A DNA stretch of 64,000 nt from Multifurca ochricompacta (lineage: Eukaryota > Basidiomycota > Agaricomycetes > Russulales > Russulaceae). Of the stretch, positions 31,117-42,578 are shown in pieces. The position numbers and the translations under genes were made by a program. The stretch is taken from contig WTXG01000182.1 of NCBI GenBank assembly GCA_022496185.1, positions 1 through 64,000 of the forward strand. The letters run 5' to 3'. Numbering within the stretch: position 1 is the stretch's first letter; each line of letters opens with the position of its first letter. The notes beneath the pieces were generated by a model. That model was not told the origin of the DNA and made no database searches. It worked only from the letters and a program-made list of their open reading frames with translations.

Positions 31117-32346
31117 GAAGGAGAGGAGGCGGAGCACATGAGTGCCAACACAGAGGTCTCCCATGAGCAGGCAGGGGTGGGCCACTAGATTGTGGTGAGT
31201 AGAGAATGTTGCACTAAAAGGAATGTGTGAGTCAGATGGGAGAAAATGGTGGACATACAAGATTGTTTTGGCATGTTGGCCAGCCTGTAGAGATGGATAG
31301 AAGAACTGCCAGGAAGGGTGGAGTGCAGTGCCTAGTGTGTCAACACCATCCGAGGCATGGTCAGAGCAAGCCACCCCAATGTGGCCAAACCAGGGTTCTT
31401 GGACCAGAATGATGTGGTCTGTGGAGTTAGTACTGAGCACAGCATGGATATTAACATTGCTGCGCTGCATGTTGATTGTCAGTATGGTTGTATCAGACAT
31501 AATAGAAAAAGGGGTCTTGGGATCCCAAAGGGGGGTTGTCAACAAAGTCATAGGCTGCTAGGTTACAGTGGCCAACAAGTATGTTGGAATCCCCTAGGGA
31601 GGAGTCAATCTTTGACTTCAGTACATCACACATACCAGTGCCACCAAGGAGTTTGTCAAGGAAAATGAGGTTGACATTGCGGGCACAATCAGGGTGTGTA
31701 TCACAGGCAAAGTGGAGGTGGCTAAGACCAAGGGTATTGAGTGTCTTGGAGTCAGTGGTGAGAAGGGCAGCAGCCCATGCCACTTGGGTGTGGGGAATGG
31801 GGGCAGTGGATTGGATGGGGGTTGTCATCATTGGCTGGTCCATAGTATTGTGCACTGGTGGGGGAGCAGACAAAGAGGGGACTTCCTCAAAGCGAATAAC
31901 AGACATACCAGGAATCACCATGGACACAGGTGGCTGATGTGTTTTGGATGTAGATATATGCCCTCAGGGGGCATAGGTAAGTGGGGGGTGCTCCTGCATA
32001 GTAAAGCCACCCATCTCCATCTGATCCCGATGAGACTGTGTAGCCTCTGTTACAGCCTGCGATGCCAGCCCAGAGGGAGCAGTCAGTGTGGGCGCAACAG
32101 GGCCAGCAGCCAGCAAGGAGGGGACAGAGGGGGTGGCAGCCATGATGGGCTGCTGAGTCAAAGGTTGTGAGGCACCAATGGGTGCAGGTGGAGAGGCATT
32201 GCGAGTCTGGCCAGCAGGCTGATCATAAAGGGGGGGAGGTGTGAAAGGGCCACAGAGCGGGCAGTTGGTTGATCGGGCATTGTGGCTGAAGTTGTTGCAC
32301 AGGAGGCAGTGGAATTGGCAGTTACACTGGCCAGCAACCACATGTG
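31117..32346 (-). pseudogene. LINE1 ORF1 end and start of endonuclease
   Basis: From right to left: a Cys-rich end of ORF1 (QCNCQFHCLLCNNFSHN, then TNCPLC), a Pro-rich region, a linker, and the endonuclease N-terminus with ILTINMQRSNVNIHA and IILVQEPW, the QEP motif of APE-like LINE endonucleases. Several frame changes are visible. It continues across solo LTR-E at 30361 and joins ORF1 across Cop2. Confidence 0.75.
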
Positions 32347-32723
32347 TGGTATAGTTATGAGTGTGAGATAGGCTTTGTAGATGTGCACAAAGAAAACAAT
32401 TTTTATTTGTTACTTATTTCTTGCTTGATTTTCAAGCTTTATTATACATTTTACACTACAGCTTATTTCAATATGAACACAAGATCTTTGTAATATAGGG
32501 GCTAAATTTTGGTTGTGCTTGAATCAGCAACATAGAATAATCAAGACAAGAGGCCATAGTCTGTAAAATCATATGAAAGATTTATTTCAACAGGATGAAT
32601 AAGAAGTTCATCGCCCCTGAGGGGCACTCCAAAAATTAGTCATTCTAGCCCGAAGCTAGAATCATAGATGAGTGTGGTGCACTTTCGTGCTCCTCCTGCT
32701 CGTCAATGGATTGCAATCCATCA
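32347..32723 (-). repeat. Cop2 3' LTR
   Basis: 377 bp, TGGTATAGTT to AATCCATCA. Its last ~79 bp overlap the C-terminal end of pol. Confidence 0.9.
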
Positions 32724-32733
32724 CTCCCCCCAC
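32724..32733 (-). other. Cop2 polypurine tract
   Basis: Minus-strand GTGGGGGGAG directly before the 3' LTR. Confidence 0.6.
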
Positions 32734-35700
32734 AAGCATGACGCAAGCCTAGGGAGGAGTTGTGATAATCCACCTTCCATTTTGGAAGGGCTTTGGTTAA
32801 GATATCTGCTGTCATCTGGTCAGTAGGACAGTAGATAAGTTTGAGTGTGCCATTAGATATCACATCGCGAATGAAGTGATATCTTATATCGATATGTTTT
32901 GTTTGTGCATGGTAATTATCCTCGATGGCCAGTTTTATTGCAGCCTGATTGTCGCAATAGAGTGGGGTGGATGCAATAAAAGATGGGAAAAGCTCATTTA
33001 TGAGCTTGCCAAGCCATATTGCTTCTTTTGCCACATGCGTCGTGGCAACATATTCTGATTCCGCAGTGGAAAGAGTTACGAGTTCTTGTTTTCTTGAACT
33101 CCAGGATACAGCTCTGCTGTCGATCAGAAAAATGTAGCCAGAGATGGCATGCCTATGCTCTTGACTGGCTCCATCTGCGTCTGTGTACCCTATGAGATCA
33201 TGATGTTCACCACTGTAAGTCAGCTTGATATTCCTAGTGCCGGAAAGATACTGGAAGATCTGTTTAACGGCTTCCCAGTGTAATTGGCCTGGATTTTTGA
33301 GGAAGCATGACAGAGTCGAAACGGCGAATGTGATGTCTGGTTGGGTACCAACTGATGCATACATCAAACTCCCTATTGCTTTGCAATAAGGAATTTTCAT
33401 CATTTTGGTGGCATCGGCTGGGTTTTGTGGCAAATCTTTTTTAGAATACTCAACTCCGGGTGCCATGGAAGTATTGTTGGGTTTCACATCACTAAATCTG
33501 AATCGCACAAGAATTGAAGTAATATATGACGTTTGCGATAGTGAAATTGTTCGTGCTGATCTATCATGTGTGATTTTGATACCTAGGAGCCAATGAATTG
33601 GTCCTAGATCAGTGATAGAATATTGGTCATTAAGTTTCACTTTATATTGTGCAATCAGTTTGCTTGAACTGCCCGTAAAGGCACAGTCATTGACGTGAAT
33701 GGCAAGGACTAATAAATGCCCTTCCATGCGAATATAAAAAACTCCTGGATCTGCATAGCTTATGCAGAAACCCAGGTCAGCTAAGGCACGCAAGAGTGTG
33801 TCATACCATTTTCTTCCAGCTTGTTTTAATCCATAAAGTGACTTGCGTAGTCACATAACTGTGTTACCATTTTTGTTTTCATACGCAGGTGGCACTTGCA
33901 TATAAATTTCTTCATCGTTATCTAGTTCTCCATTTAGATAAGCACCATTAAAATTGAAAGATTCAATATCCCAATTGAATCATGCTGCCAGAGCCAGGAT
34001 GGTGCAAAAACTGCTGAGTTTAGCAACAGGAGAGAAAGTGTCAAAATAATTGACACCATAAACTTGAGTGAAGCCTTGTGTGACAAGTCTTGCCTTGTAC
34101 TTGTCTATTGTACCATCCACTTTTCGTTTGATACGAAAAACCCATTTTGAACCTACAATATTCTTATTTTGAGGACGTGACACTGTGATCCACGTTCCAG
34201 CTTTTTCCAATGTTTTGATTTCACAGTCCATGGCCTCTTTCCAAAGGGGCCAGTCCGTGCACATCTGTGCTTCAGCTAATGTTCTTGGATTGCCTTTGGC
34301 GTCTTGAATTGCTGCCACAATGATGTTGTTGTATTCAGTGTGGTACACGTAATCTATATCTAAATCAGCAATAGATGCTGAACTGCCTTCTTGTGTATCT
34401 GGATGGTGATATTTAAGCCTGGAAGATATTGTCGAAGATGTGGGAGTGCTCTTGCGAGATGGTTGGCTGTCCAAGCCTTCACTTTTGCACCTCTCTAAAA
34501 GTCTTGCAATGCGTTCTGATTTTCACATTGATTGAGCAAATTCGAATCTTTTCTTTGGCACAGCTGGTGGTTGCATAGTTGCTCTACCTTTTCCTTTTGA
34601 GGTTGACGCAACTGGCTCAGTAAGTTCTTCTTCAACTTCTTCATCTTCCATTTCTTCTTCGCTGCTATCAGTAGCGACGGGCGGTAATATCGGCACACTG
34701 ACTGTAGATAGTGGTGTCTGAGGCATTACAATTGATGATTGCGTTGCAACTGATGGCGTTTGTGGTGCAGAAATTGTTGGTTGGATGGTTGAAACAGGAG
34801 GCATTGGGAGAGTGGCAGCTGGTGGAACTTGTGTCGCAACTTGAGGTTGCAAAGTCACAGTGGCATAACTGGGAGGTGGTGAATAAAGAGAGACAGTTGG
34901 AGGCACAAACTTGAAGTTTTGTTCTACAGAAACAGTTCATTTCTCTGTCCAATACACGCGGGAAGTGTGTGTACTGTCTTGATTGTAACCTACCCATCGT
35001 GCTTCTAGGCCTCGTGCATCCAGTTTTGAGCCTGTGTGATTGTGAACCCAGATGTGCTGTCCCCACTCAGGTACTCTCTCCAGGTTAGGTTTTTCTCAGT
35101 AAAGACACTCGAAAGGTGTTACATTACCGAGCACTTTTGTAGAAGTACAGTTCTTTAACCATACAGCAAAATGAATAGCCTCCCCCCATAATTTTTTGGG
35201 CAGTTGCACATGGTGAAGGATGGCGTGCACACGCTCCAAAAGACGGCGGTTCAATGATTCCGCCACGCCATTATGTTGTGGAGTATTGTGAGTCATAAGA
35301 CGTCATTCGGTACCTTGTTCTTGCAAAAATTTCGTGAATTCATTACTTGTGAATTCACCTCCATGGTCTGATTGCAATCGTCGAATGTGAACACCGTGCT
35401 GTGTTAAGGCCCAAGCTGCAAAGCTCTTGTAAGCTTTTAGTGCCTCATCTTTACTTCTCAAGAGCTCTATCTTTGTAAATCTTGAATAATCATCAGTGAA
35501 TGTCACATAGTATTTTTGTCCTCCAATAGTAGAAGTTGGGGATGGTCCCCATAAATCAGTGTGGATTTCTTCTCTGAAAGCTTTTGCAGGCAGTGCTGTA
35601 TGCTCCTTTTTGATTGTCTTGCGCATTAACTTGGCATATTCGCACGATTCGCAAAAGAATGGTGAATGGTTGTCTATTAAACGCAGTCCGGTGACTGCAT

Positions 35701-36718
35701 GACTGCAAATCAATGTATGAATGGCATCAACAGAGATGTGGCCAAGTCGTTTATGGAGTGTGGGAAGATCAACTTCTTCTGTTATCACTATTGCTACCTG
35801 ATCTGCGTGCTCAACTTTGTATAATCCATTTGAATTTGCTGCTATACTGCCTATCTGGTGTCCTGTTTGATTTTTGATCTTGCAATAATTGCCTTCAAAA
35901 GATACAGCATAACCTGCACCTGCAATGCACCCTATTGATACAACAGTGAGTGGAATGTCAGGCGCATGCAGTATATCTCACAAGATTATCGGAGTGGTCG
36001 ATATGCCATTGGGCACTTCAATTTGAAGGTCACCAGTGCCAATTGCATAGAACAGGCGTTTGTTGGCGGCACTAATAGGTTGAGGGGGAATAGACTGATA
36101 GGAGAGAAATCGGTGACGAAAAGGGGATATGTGCTGTGAGGCACCAGAATTGTAAAGCTCGGCTTCACATGCATTTGCTGCACTTGCCATCTCTTCTACT
36201 GATGAAGTACTTGGCTCTTGCTCTTGATAACTTGTAACTTCGATGACCCAAGACTCAATATTTGTGGACTTGTCCATCTTTTCTGCTGCAACAGCAACAT
36301 TGTCTTTGTCGCTCTTGGTTCTCTTTGGCCCTTGGCCTTCTTTTCCTCCTCCCTTTGCCCAACAGTCCGCTTTGATATGCCCCTTCTTGTGGCAATTGAA
36401 ACACTCGATGTCGCACTTTTTCTTCTTCTGCTGGGTACTTGCTACAAATGCCTCATCCTGAGGCGCTTTTTGGAGGAGTCGACATTCATATACATTGATG
36501 GCAACTTGCTTTATAGCAACAGGGGTCACAACTTGATTACTGGCATCATATGATGTCATAAGAGATTCAATGGGACTGTCGTAGGATGGTGGTAATGAAC
36601 CTGAGATGATGGCGACATACTCGAGGTTGTCAACAACTCTGCCGATAGATGCAAGCTTCTCTCGCATCTCATCCAGCCTATCAAGGTGAGCACATACATT
36701 GTCATCTTCACCACATTT

Positions 36719-37173
36719 TGTCGCACACAGGTCCTTCAGCATGTGTCAGTTCGGGTCTGGGTCAAGGTCACAAGGTAATCAAGGTATACAGGTGTCAAGT
36801 CAAGATGTCACACAGCACGTGGCCAGTATGGATCAAGGCAACGAGTCTGGATGTTGCATGTGAAGTCAAGATATTCAGATAGCAAGGCAAGAGCCTTTGC
36901 TGGAGCCACTGGTGAGCCAAACCTTCCCAAGTCACATACTTGAAGAGGGCTGAAGGGAAGTTCTTAAGGACCTTTGATTGGTACAAGGAGAACAGACTTA
37001 GTCTGTCCTTGGATTTATTGAAGTCCTTAAATACAATATAGCTACTATGAAGTCATAGTCTAGATGTAATGTACTATGATATCATACTAAGGTCACAAGG
37101 TCTATGACATCAAAAGAGAGGGGCATAGAAGAAAAAAGGAGAAAAGCTGAAACAGCAGCAAGAAAATGTCACA
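36719..37173. repeat. Solo LTR-F in Cop2 gag
   Basis: 455 bp, TGTCGCACAC to AATGTCACA, with a perfect CATTT duplication (36714-36718, 37174-37178). Removing it joins gag in frame (QNMKC to GEDDN). A second copy is at 57456-57902. Confidence 0.9.
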
Positions 37174-37599
37174 CATTTCATGTTTTGGAACTTCCTTCCA
37201 AGATCCACCATCAAACTACTTGATCGTCCCTCAAAAAGAGTTGTCAAGATGTCCCATACTGCCTTCACATGCATTGCAGTCTTAATTCGATTAAAGACTG
37301 TATTGGGTATGGACACAGCAATGAGCTGTTTCACTATAGCTCCATCTGCTGTCCATCGTTGTGCAGGAGTTATCCCTCCTACTGTTCCAGCATCAATGTA
37401 TTTTTGTGTGACAGTGTCATTTGTGAGGAGTTCTGATAAGCCCCTCATATCCATGATCCACTTCATGTGATCTTGGTACATGATCCAGTTGGATCCATCT
37501 GCTGCTAACTTGATAACATTGAGTTTAAGATCATCAGTCATAATGAAAGAATGTAGTGCAAATGATGCAAGTAAGTTTTGAGTTTATTTAGCAGCAGCA

Positions 37600-37611
37600 G
37601 GGCCCATAACC
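37600..37611 (-). other. Cop2 primer-binding site, initiator tRNA-Met anticodon arm
   Basis: The plus strand reads GGGCCCATAACC. This equals the anticodon stem-loop of eukaryotic initiator tRNA-Met (GGG stem, CAU anticodon, AACC), as in Drosophila copia, which is primed by a tRNA half-molecule. It abuts the 5' LTR. Confidence 0.7.
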
Positions 37612-37988
37612 TGGTATAGTTATGAGCGTGAGATAGGCTTTGTAGATGTGTGTGAAGAAAACAATTTTTATTTGTTACTTATTTCTTGCTCGATTTTCAA
37701 GCTTTATTATACATTTTACACTACAGCTTATTTCAATATGAACACAAGATCTTTGTAATATAGGGGCTAAATTTTGGTTGTGCTTGAATCAGCAACATAG
37801 AATAATCAAGACAAGAGGCCATAGTCTGTAAAATCATATGAAAGATTTATTTCAACAGGATGAATAAGAAGTTCATCACCCCTGAGGGGCACTCCAAAAA
37901 TTAGTCATTCTAGCCCGAAGCTAGAATCATAGACGAGTGTGGTGCACTTTCGCGCTCCTCCTGCTCGTCAATGGATTGCAATCCATCA
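37612..37988 (-). repeat. Cop2 5' LTR
   Basis: 377 bp, same ends as the 3' LTR, followed by ATGTG. Confidence 0.9.
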
Positions 37989-37993
37989 ATGTG

Positions 37994-39783
37994 TCCCTGC
38001 ACAGTGGGTGACATGCTGGTCAAAGGGGTGGGCACCTCCACATTTGTAACACTTTGGCTTGGTCATGGGCTGGGGGCACATAAGTTTACCACTGTGGCAA
38101 TTTCATTGGGTGGTGCAGTGGCCAAGCATGTGGCAGCAGCCACATTGGATGAGGCTGGGGGCTGCACCAGAGTGAACAAGCTTCACTGCCCTACCAAACA
38201 TGTAGATGGGGGTGTGCAACAGTGTTGCAACTTCTGCTTTGGTGAGCCCATGGAGGGCAAAGACAGCTGTAGAGCGTGGTGTCTTGATGTTGGCTGCATC
38301 AGCCTGCCATTGAGGTGGGGAAGGGAAGAGTGCTTGTGTAAATGGGCCATTGTGGTGCAACTCTGTCCACAAGGTCTCATTGGAGAAGATGACACCATCA
38401 CCTTGGGAGACATAGACATCCCATAGCTGGAACCACTCCCAGCCCCAAGTGGGGACAAGGGAGCCACCAGGGAATGACTTGGTAAGAGCAGACTCAAAGG
38501 GGAGCAGAGTCAGAAAGGCATGCTCACCTGCAAAGGTGAAGATAAAGTTGCCCTGTGAATTACCCAGGCCAACTGACCATCTACCCCCAAAAGGTGGGGG
38601 CACCAGCAGTGATGCGTTGAAGTGCTTGTTGTGCGATAAGGACTAGCTCTGGGATGGGCACAAGGCCATGTTCAGCACAGTTGGGAGGGAGGGGTGGGAG
38701 TAGGACTGTGACATCTGTGGTGTGGGCCACTGGTGGGGCCCATGTGAGGGCAGTGGAGGCAGCAGCTGGGGCATGTGGATTGGGTCTTCCTGAAATTTGG
38801 TGCCCTTGGGCCTTGGTGGCAGCCTGGGCAAAGGTGAGGGCTCAAAGTTGTTGGGCCATTGTAGCAGGGGTGGTGACATGGAAAGGGCCTGTGGGTGTCA
38901 CACCCTGTGGGCCAGACACCGGGGGGGCCCTGGGGGTCATGGCTAATGCTGTGGAGTCCAACTGTTGTGCATGTGGTGTGCAGGCAGTCAGCACTGGGGG
39001 TTGGGGCGCACCCTGTTCCAAGCGGTTGAGCTGCTCAACAATCTGGGCCAAAGTGGCTGCAATGTGGTCAAGGGGGTCTGTGGGAGGCAGTGGTGCAGGG
39101 GCCTGCATGGCCAGGGCTGGGGCAGGGTCAGTAGGGTAGGACAGAGAGGAGGGAGGGGGCTCATCAGGGCCAGGCATTTCCTCCTCTGGTTTGTGCACAG
39201 AGGCATCAATCCCATAGTTTGCCTTATCAAACATGGGGTGTGATGCATCCCTGAAGAGAGGCTGGGAGTCAACTGGGGGGGAGTCTGGGGACACCTCCAT
39301 TGGTGCCTCAGTGGATTGAGAAGGGGGGACAGCAGGGGGTTGGGCTGTGTGTCTGTGGTGTTCAGGTCCGCGCGGGCCACATGATGACGACCGCGAGGGG
39401 TAGGGTTGGCCACTGGCCCACGATGAGGCACAGGAGCGTGTGGGGGTGGTGGGGGACTCATGTGGTACTGTGTGGTGCTTCTTCTTTAAGGAGTGTGGGG
39501 TGCGTTCAGAGTCAAGGCCAGGGAGGGGTGAGATGACTATGGCATCAATCTCAGCCTGTGCATGTGCATGGCACTGTGCGGAGTACTTGACACACCACTG
39601 GGCAACATCTTGTGAGACCTCAGTATGGATTTCTTGTTCAAGGGCAGTGCAGATCTTGGCTTCAAGGGCTGGCCAGGTTGAATGGACTTCTAGTTCAACA
39701 TCCCAGAGGAGGGCATTCTCAGCAGCAGAGGTGGCTGCTGCACAGAAGCCACTGTTAAGCAGCTGGAGATCAATTTCTGCTTG
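37994..39783 (-). pseudogene. LINE1 ORF1, central part and zinc knuckles
   Basis: Long Pro- and Gln-rich region, then a structured segment (NSQGNFIFTFAGEHAFLTLL, GWEWFQLWDVYVSQGD) and Cys-His motifs CGCCHMLGHC and CYKCGGAHPF. This is the gag-like ORF1 layout of Tad-type LINEs, an RNA-binding protein. Stops or shifts occur near 38842 and 38604. It continues right of GypA2 at 48186 in the same frame. Confidence 0.75.
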
Positions 39784-40371
39784 TGTTATGTCCGGTGCGG
39801 GACATTCTGCATGACTTGTGCGACAGTGTTGGTCAGGGGTTTCAGGTAAGAAGCCAATAAGACTTCTTGGAGTTCAAGTGGATGAGTCAAAGTCAAAGGG
39901 GCTGCTCCCTATGACAATGTTAAGTGGAAAAGTGCCCGAAGCACTGAGACAGATGAGTCAGAGGTTTCAAAGGGAAGTCCAGAAGACGAACACTGATGTA
40001 TTCAATAAGTCGAGTCTGAGGTCTACAGGGTAGCTACAGTGGACTTATATATGTAATTCAGCAGGCATCTACAAGATAAGAGTACGGAGTCAAGTGGGCC
40101 CGAATATCTGAAAGCGAAGGGCGTAAAGCCTGGCTTCTGATAGGGAACTAAGTAAGTGTCCGATCATACGATAAGAAGATAAGAAGATAATGAAGAGCAA
40201 GCATAGACAAATAGTATGTACATGAGTCCAAACAACAGTCACAGGGATGGGAGCAACGCATGTGAGGGATCCCAGGAAGGAGACGTAATAAGGAAGTGTA
40301 ATGTCGGTGGGCAAGTGGGGTCTCTGTTGGGGAGGGTAAAGAAATAGGACTGCTGGGCCCTGGTCGTAACA
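39784..40371 (-). repeat. GypA2 3' LTR
   Basis: 588 bp, TGTTATGTCC to GGTCGTAACA. Its start-site 11-mer is AGACTCGACTT, whereas the 5' LTR has AGACTTGACTT. Confidence 0.9.
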
Positions 40372-40384
40372 TCACCCCCCTTTC
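40372..40384 (-). other. GypA2 polypurine tract
   Basis: Minus-strand AAAGGGGGGTGA next to the 3' LTR. Confidence 0.65.
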
Positions 40385-40402
40385 TGGCTCGAGCTGACCC
40401 AG

Positions 40403-42508
40403 CTAGAAATGCACACCATCGTCATCCTGGACCAAGTCCACATAATCGTCTGCCAAGTTCTGATCTCCTACGGTGTAAGTTTCATCTGCTGCGCATTGGT
40501 GTGTGCGCAGGAAGCCATATGGGCCATGTTGTCCGCACTGGTGACACAGGTCATAGATGGGGCAATCGAGTTCACGATGTCCCGCATTGTGTCACAGACA
40601 CTTTCCACACCACCCCAAGGGATTGACGATGGTGGGAGCGACACCCAGATGTCAGAAAATACAGAATCGGCTCCAATGTAGGTTACTTTGGCAGTGACGA
40701 CACCATTTGTGGTTGAGAGGGCAATTCCAGCTGATGTGATATTTGCTGTCACATCGCCAGCAAGTCTCTCTGCAGGGGTTTTTGTGCATACGTGGCATCT
40801 CAAATCAGTTCGGCAGCAGTTGGGGTGCTGCTCCTAATGATCGTGGGGGAAGGGGCCATGCATAGGTGTCTGTGTACCTCTCGGCAATCGTCTGATATGC
40901 ATCCCCTATCTCCAGCCTTTTTCAAATCTCCGTCAACTCCTGCTCCACTTGGAACATCCCCCTTGTAAGCCTTGTCATTTGCTTTGCATATTCTTTGTAT
41001 TGGGTATTGAGCATGGTGTGAAGCATAAGGGTCTTCTGCAGTCTCATTACTTTGGCCTTGAGATGTGGGAGTCGCATGTTGTTCAACACCTCGTTGATTG
41101 CAAATGCTTGGGGGTCATCAGCCGCAAGATGTCCCAACTGTTCATCACTCATCGTGTGGTGAAGACAGCCTGTATACCGTTCCTCCAAGTAAACCGGGGC
41201 CCCGTAGACAGGCCCATCCTTCTTCATACACCTCGCAACATCCATTCCTCTGTTGGTGTAAAATATGTACTTAGCTATAACTTTTTCTCCGTCAGCCATG
41301 GTGATTTCAAGGGGGAAGTACATAGAGGAATTCAGGTTGTTGGCAAAGAAGGGGAACTCGGGTACGTCGTCATCTTGTTCCATGTCAAGGAGGTCATTGG
41401 GGTGGGGTTCTTCGGAATGAGTGAAGTCATCGTTGGGATTCGGTGATTGGTTCTTGACTCATTCTTCGGCAGCTTCATAGTCAATAGGAGAGTGTCACAG
41501 CTCTACTTTATTTTTCCTTTTCTTTTCTCCCTTTTAGATCACATGACTGTGGGAAGACAACCCAGCAGTCTCAACACGTGATCATGGGAATGTAGTCGTG
41601 ACATGGATCATGTGACCGAGTCACATGTAATAGTCACATGCTGCTTAGTCAGCACAAGAGCCACTCAACAATAACAAGTCGATTCTCTATTGTGTTTACC
41701 ACAATAAGCAAAGCCCCACAGTTTGGATGGTTCTAGACCAAGTGGAGCTGCTATCAAGATAAGAGGAGTCCAGCCTAGAAGGTTCTAGGTAAGTGGAGCT
41801 CTAGATAAGGGCCCAGGTTGGGCCATGGCCAATTTTAGCACAGAATCACATGTATCAGTAGATAGACGTGTTCCAGACCTAAGGGCTAGACTACATATCA
41901 GTTATCTACTCCACAATGACGTCATTATGACATCACATTGTGGAGCATGATCAGTCAGCAGAGTAAAGCAGCTTACGAATCACAAAGATAAGGCTCAGTC
42001 AGCAATACAGCTGACTGATACTTGCTGATTCTTGCTTACACCTACTGCTTACCTCGTTACACTGAGAAATGTATATAAGACCCTCTGTAACAGCCTGTAG
42101 CCCCCCATCTTGTCCTCTTGGGGCTGCAGGTGAGTAACTGTCTACACGAGTTCAATACATAGTGCTAATAACATACTGCCTCCCTGTGTGACTCGATCCT
42201 TTGGATCTTGTCCTCTTGGGGCTGCAGTTTCTTCCAGTTTCAGAACGCCGTCATCGTGGTTGCAAAACCACAGTGGGTGACACAGTTCCTGGTCATTGCT
42301 TGACGCGTGACGTTTGCCTCCGCGGTACGCCCAACGACTTAGGTCATTTTCCTTTTGCCCTTCCTGTTTCTAAGTGTACACGGAGCTTCACCCGATACAG
42401 AGAGGAGGGATGAGTGGAGGGGTGAGCGGAAGGAAAAGCCTCTACAACCACAGTGGTGGCGGTGAAGGCATTGATGGCAGCGGAGGCAGTGATGAAAGAG
42501 GAAGACAT
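40403..42508 (-). pseudogene. GypA2 accessory ORF, interrupted by LTR-D
   Basis: Homolog of the GypA1 accessory protein. Start Met near 42508 (MSSSFITASAAINAF). After LTR-D the core follows: PHPNDL, VIAKYIFYTNRGMDVARC, PVYGAPVYLEERYTG, then a coiled coil and knuckles CWRCDSKYHISWNC, CRHCQSNLHWSRFC, a third with one TGA, and CHQCGQHGPYGFLRTHQC. The acidic end DDYVDLVQDDDG lies just before the polypurine tract (stop 40403-40405). Two TGA codons stand where GypA1 has Arg, and a frame change occurs near 40921. Conservation of all knuckle Cys/His residues between copies argues for past selection. Confidence 0.7.
41493..42399 (+). repeat. Solo LTR-D in the GypA2 accessory ORF
   Basis: 907 bp, TGTCACAGCT to CCGATACA, with a perfect GAGAG duplication (41488-41492, 42400-42404). 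TATATAAG at 42072 sets the orientation. A segment beginning CTTGTCCTCTTGGGGCTGC occurs twice (about 42110 and 42208). It is rich in CACATG/CATGTG motifs. No internal part of its parent element is present in the window. Confidence 0.85.
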
Positions 42509-42578
42509 ATTGGTTGTGATTAGGATGTTGCTGGTGAAGCGTTGTTATGGGGAAAGAAGTCGGGAGTCTGTCCTCCTT

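Larger units (their letters stand above)
32645..37541 (-). pseudogene. Cop2 gag-pol polyprotein
   Basis: One frame of about 1480 codons once the LTR-F insert is discounted. Gag (37541 leftwards), knuckle CFNCHKKGHIKADC, protease ELYNSGASQHI (Asn replaces catalytic Asp), GAG-pre-integrase LHKRLGHIS, integrase (HTDLWGPSPTS, QSDHGGEF, NGVAESLNRR), RT (SKWVFRIKRK ... IHVNDCAFTGSS, with VND where VDD is expected) and RNase H (GYTDADGASQ, TAESEYVA, IDIRYHFIRD). Exactly seven stops break it (near 35978, 35303, 35096, 34937, 34523, 33980 and 33851), all TGA where Arg is expected. It is enzymatically dead. Confidence 0.92.
32347..37988 (-). mobile_element. Cop2, full-length Ty1/copia element
   Basis: 5642 bp with two 377-bp LTRs and a perfect ATGTG target duplication (32342-32346, 37989-37993). 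It has one gag-pol frame, a primer site of the initiator tRNA type and a polypurine tract. A solo LTR-F lies in gag. LTR differences are almost all CpG-type. It interrupts the zinc-knuckle region of LINE1 ORF1. Confidence 0.92.
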
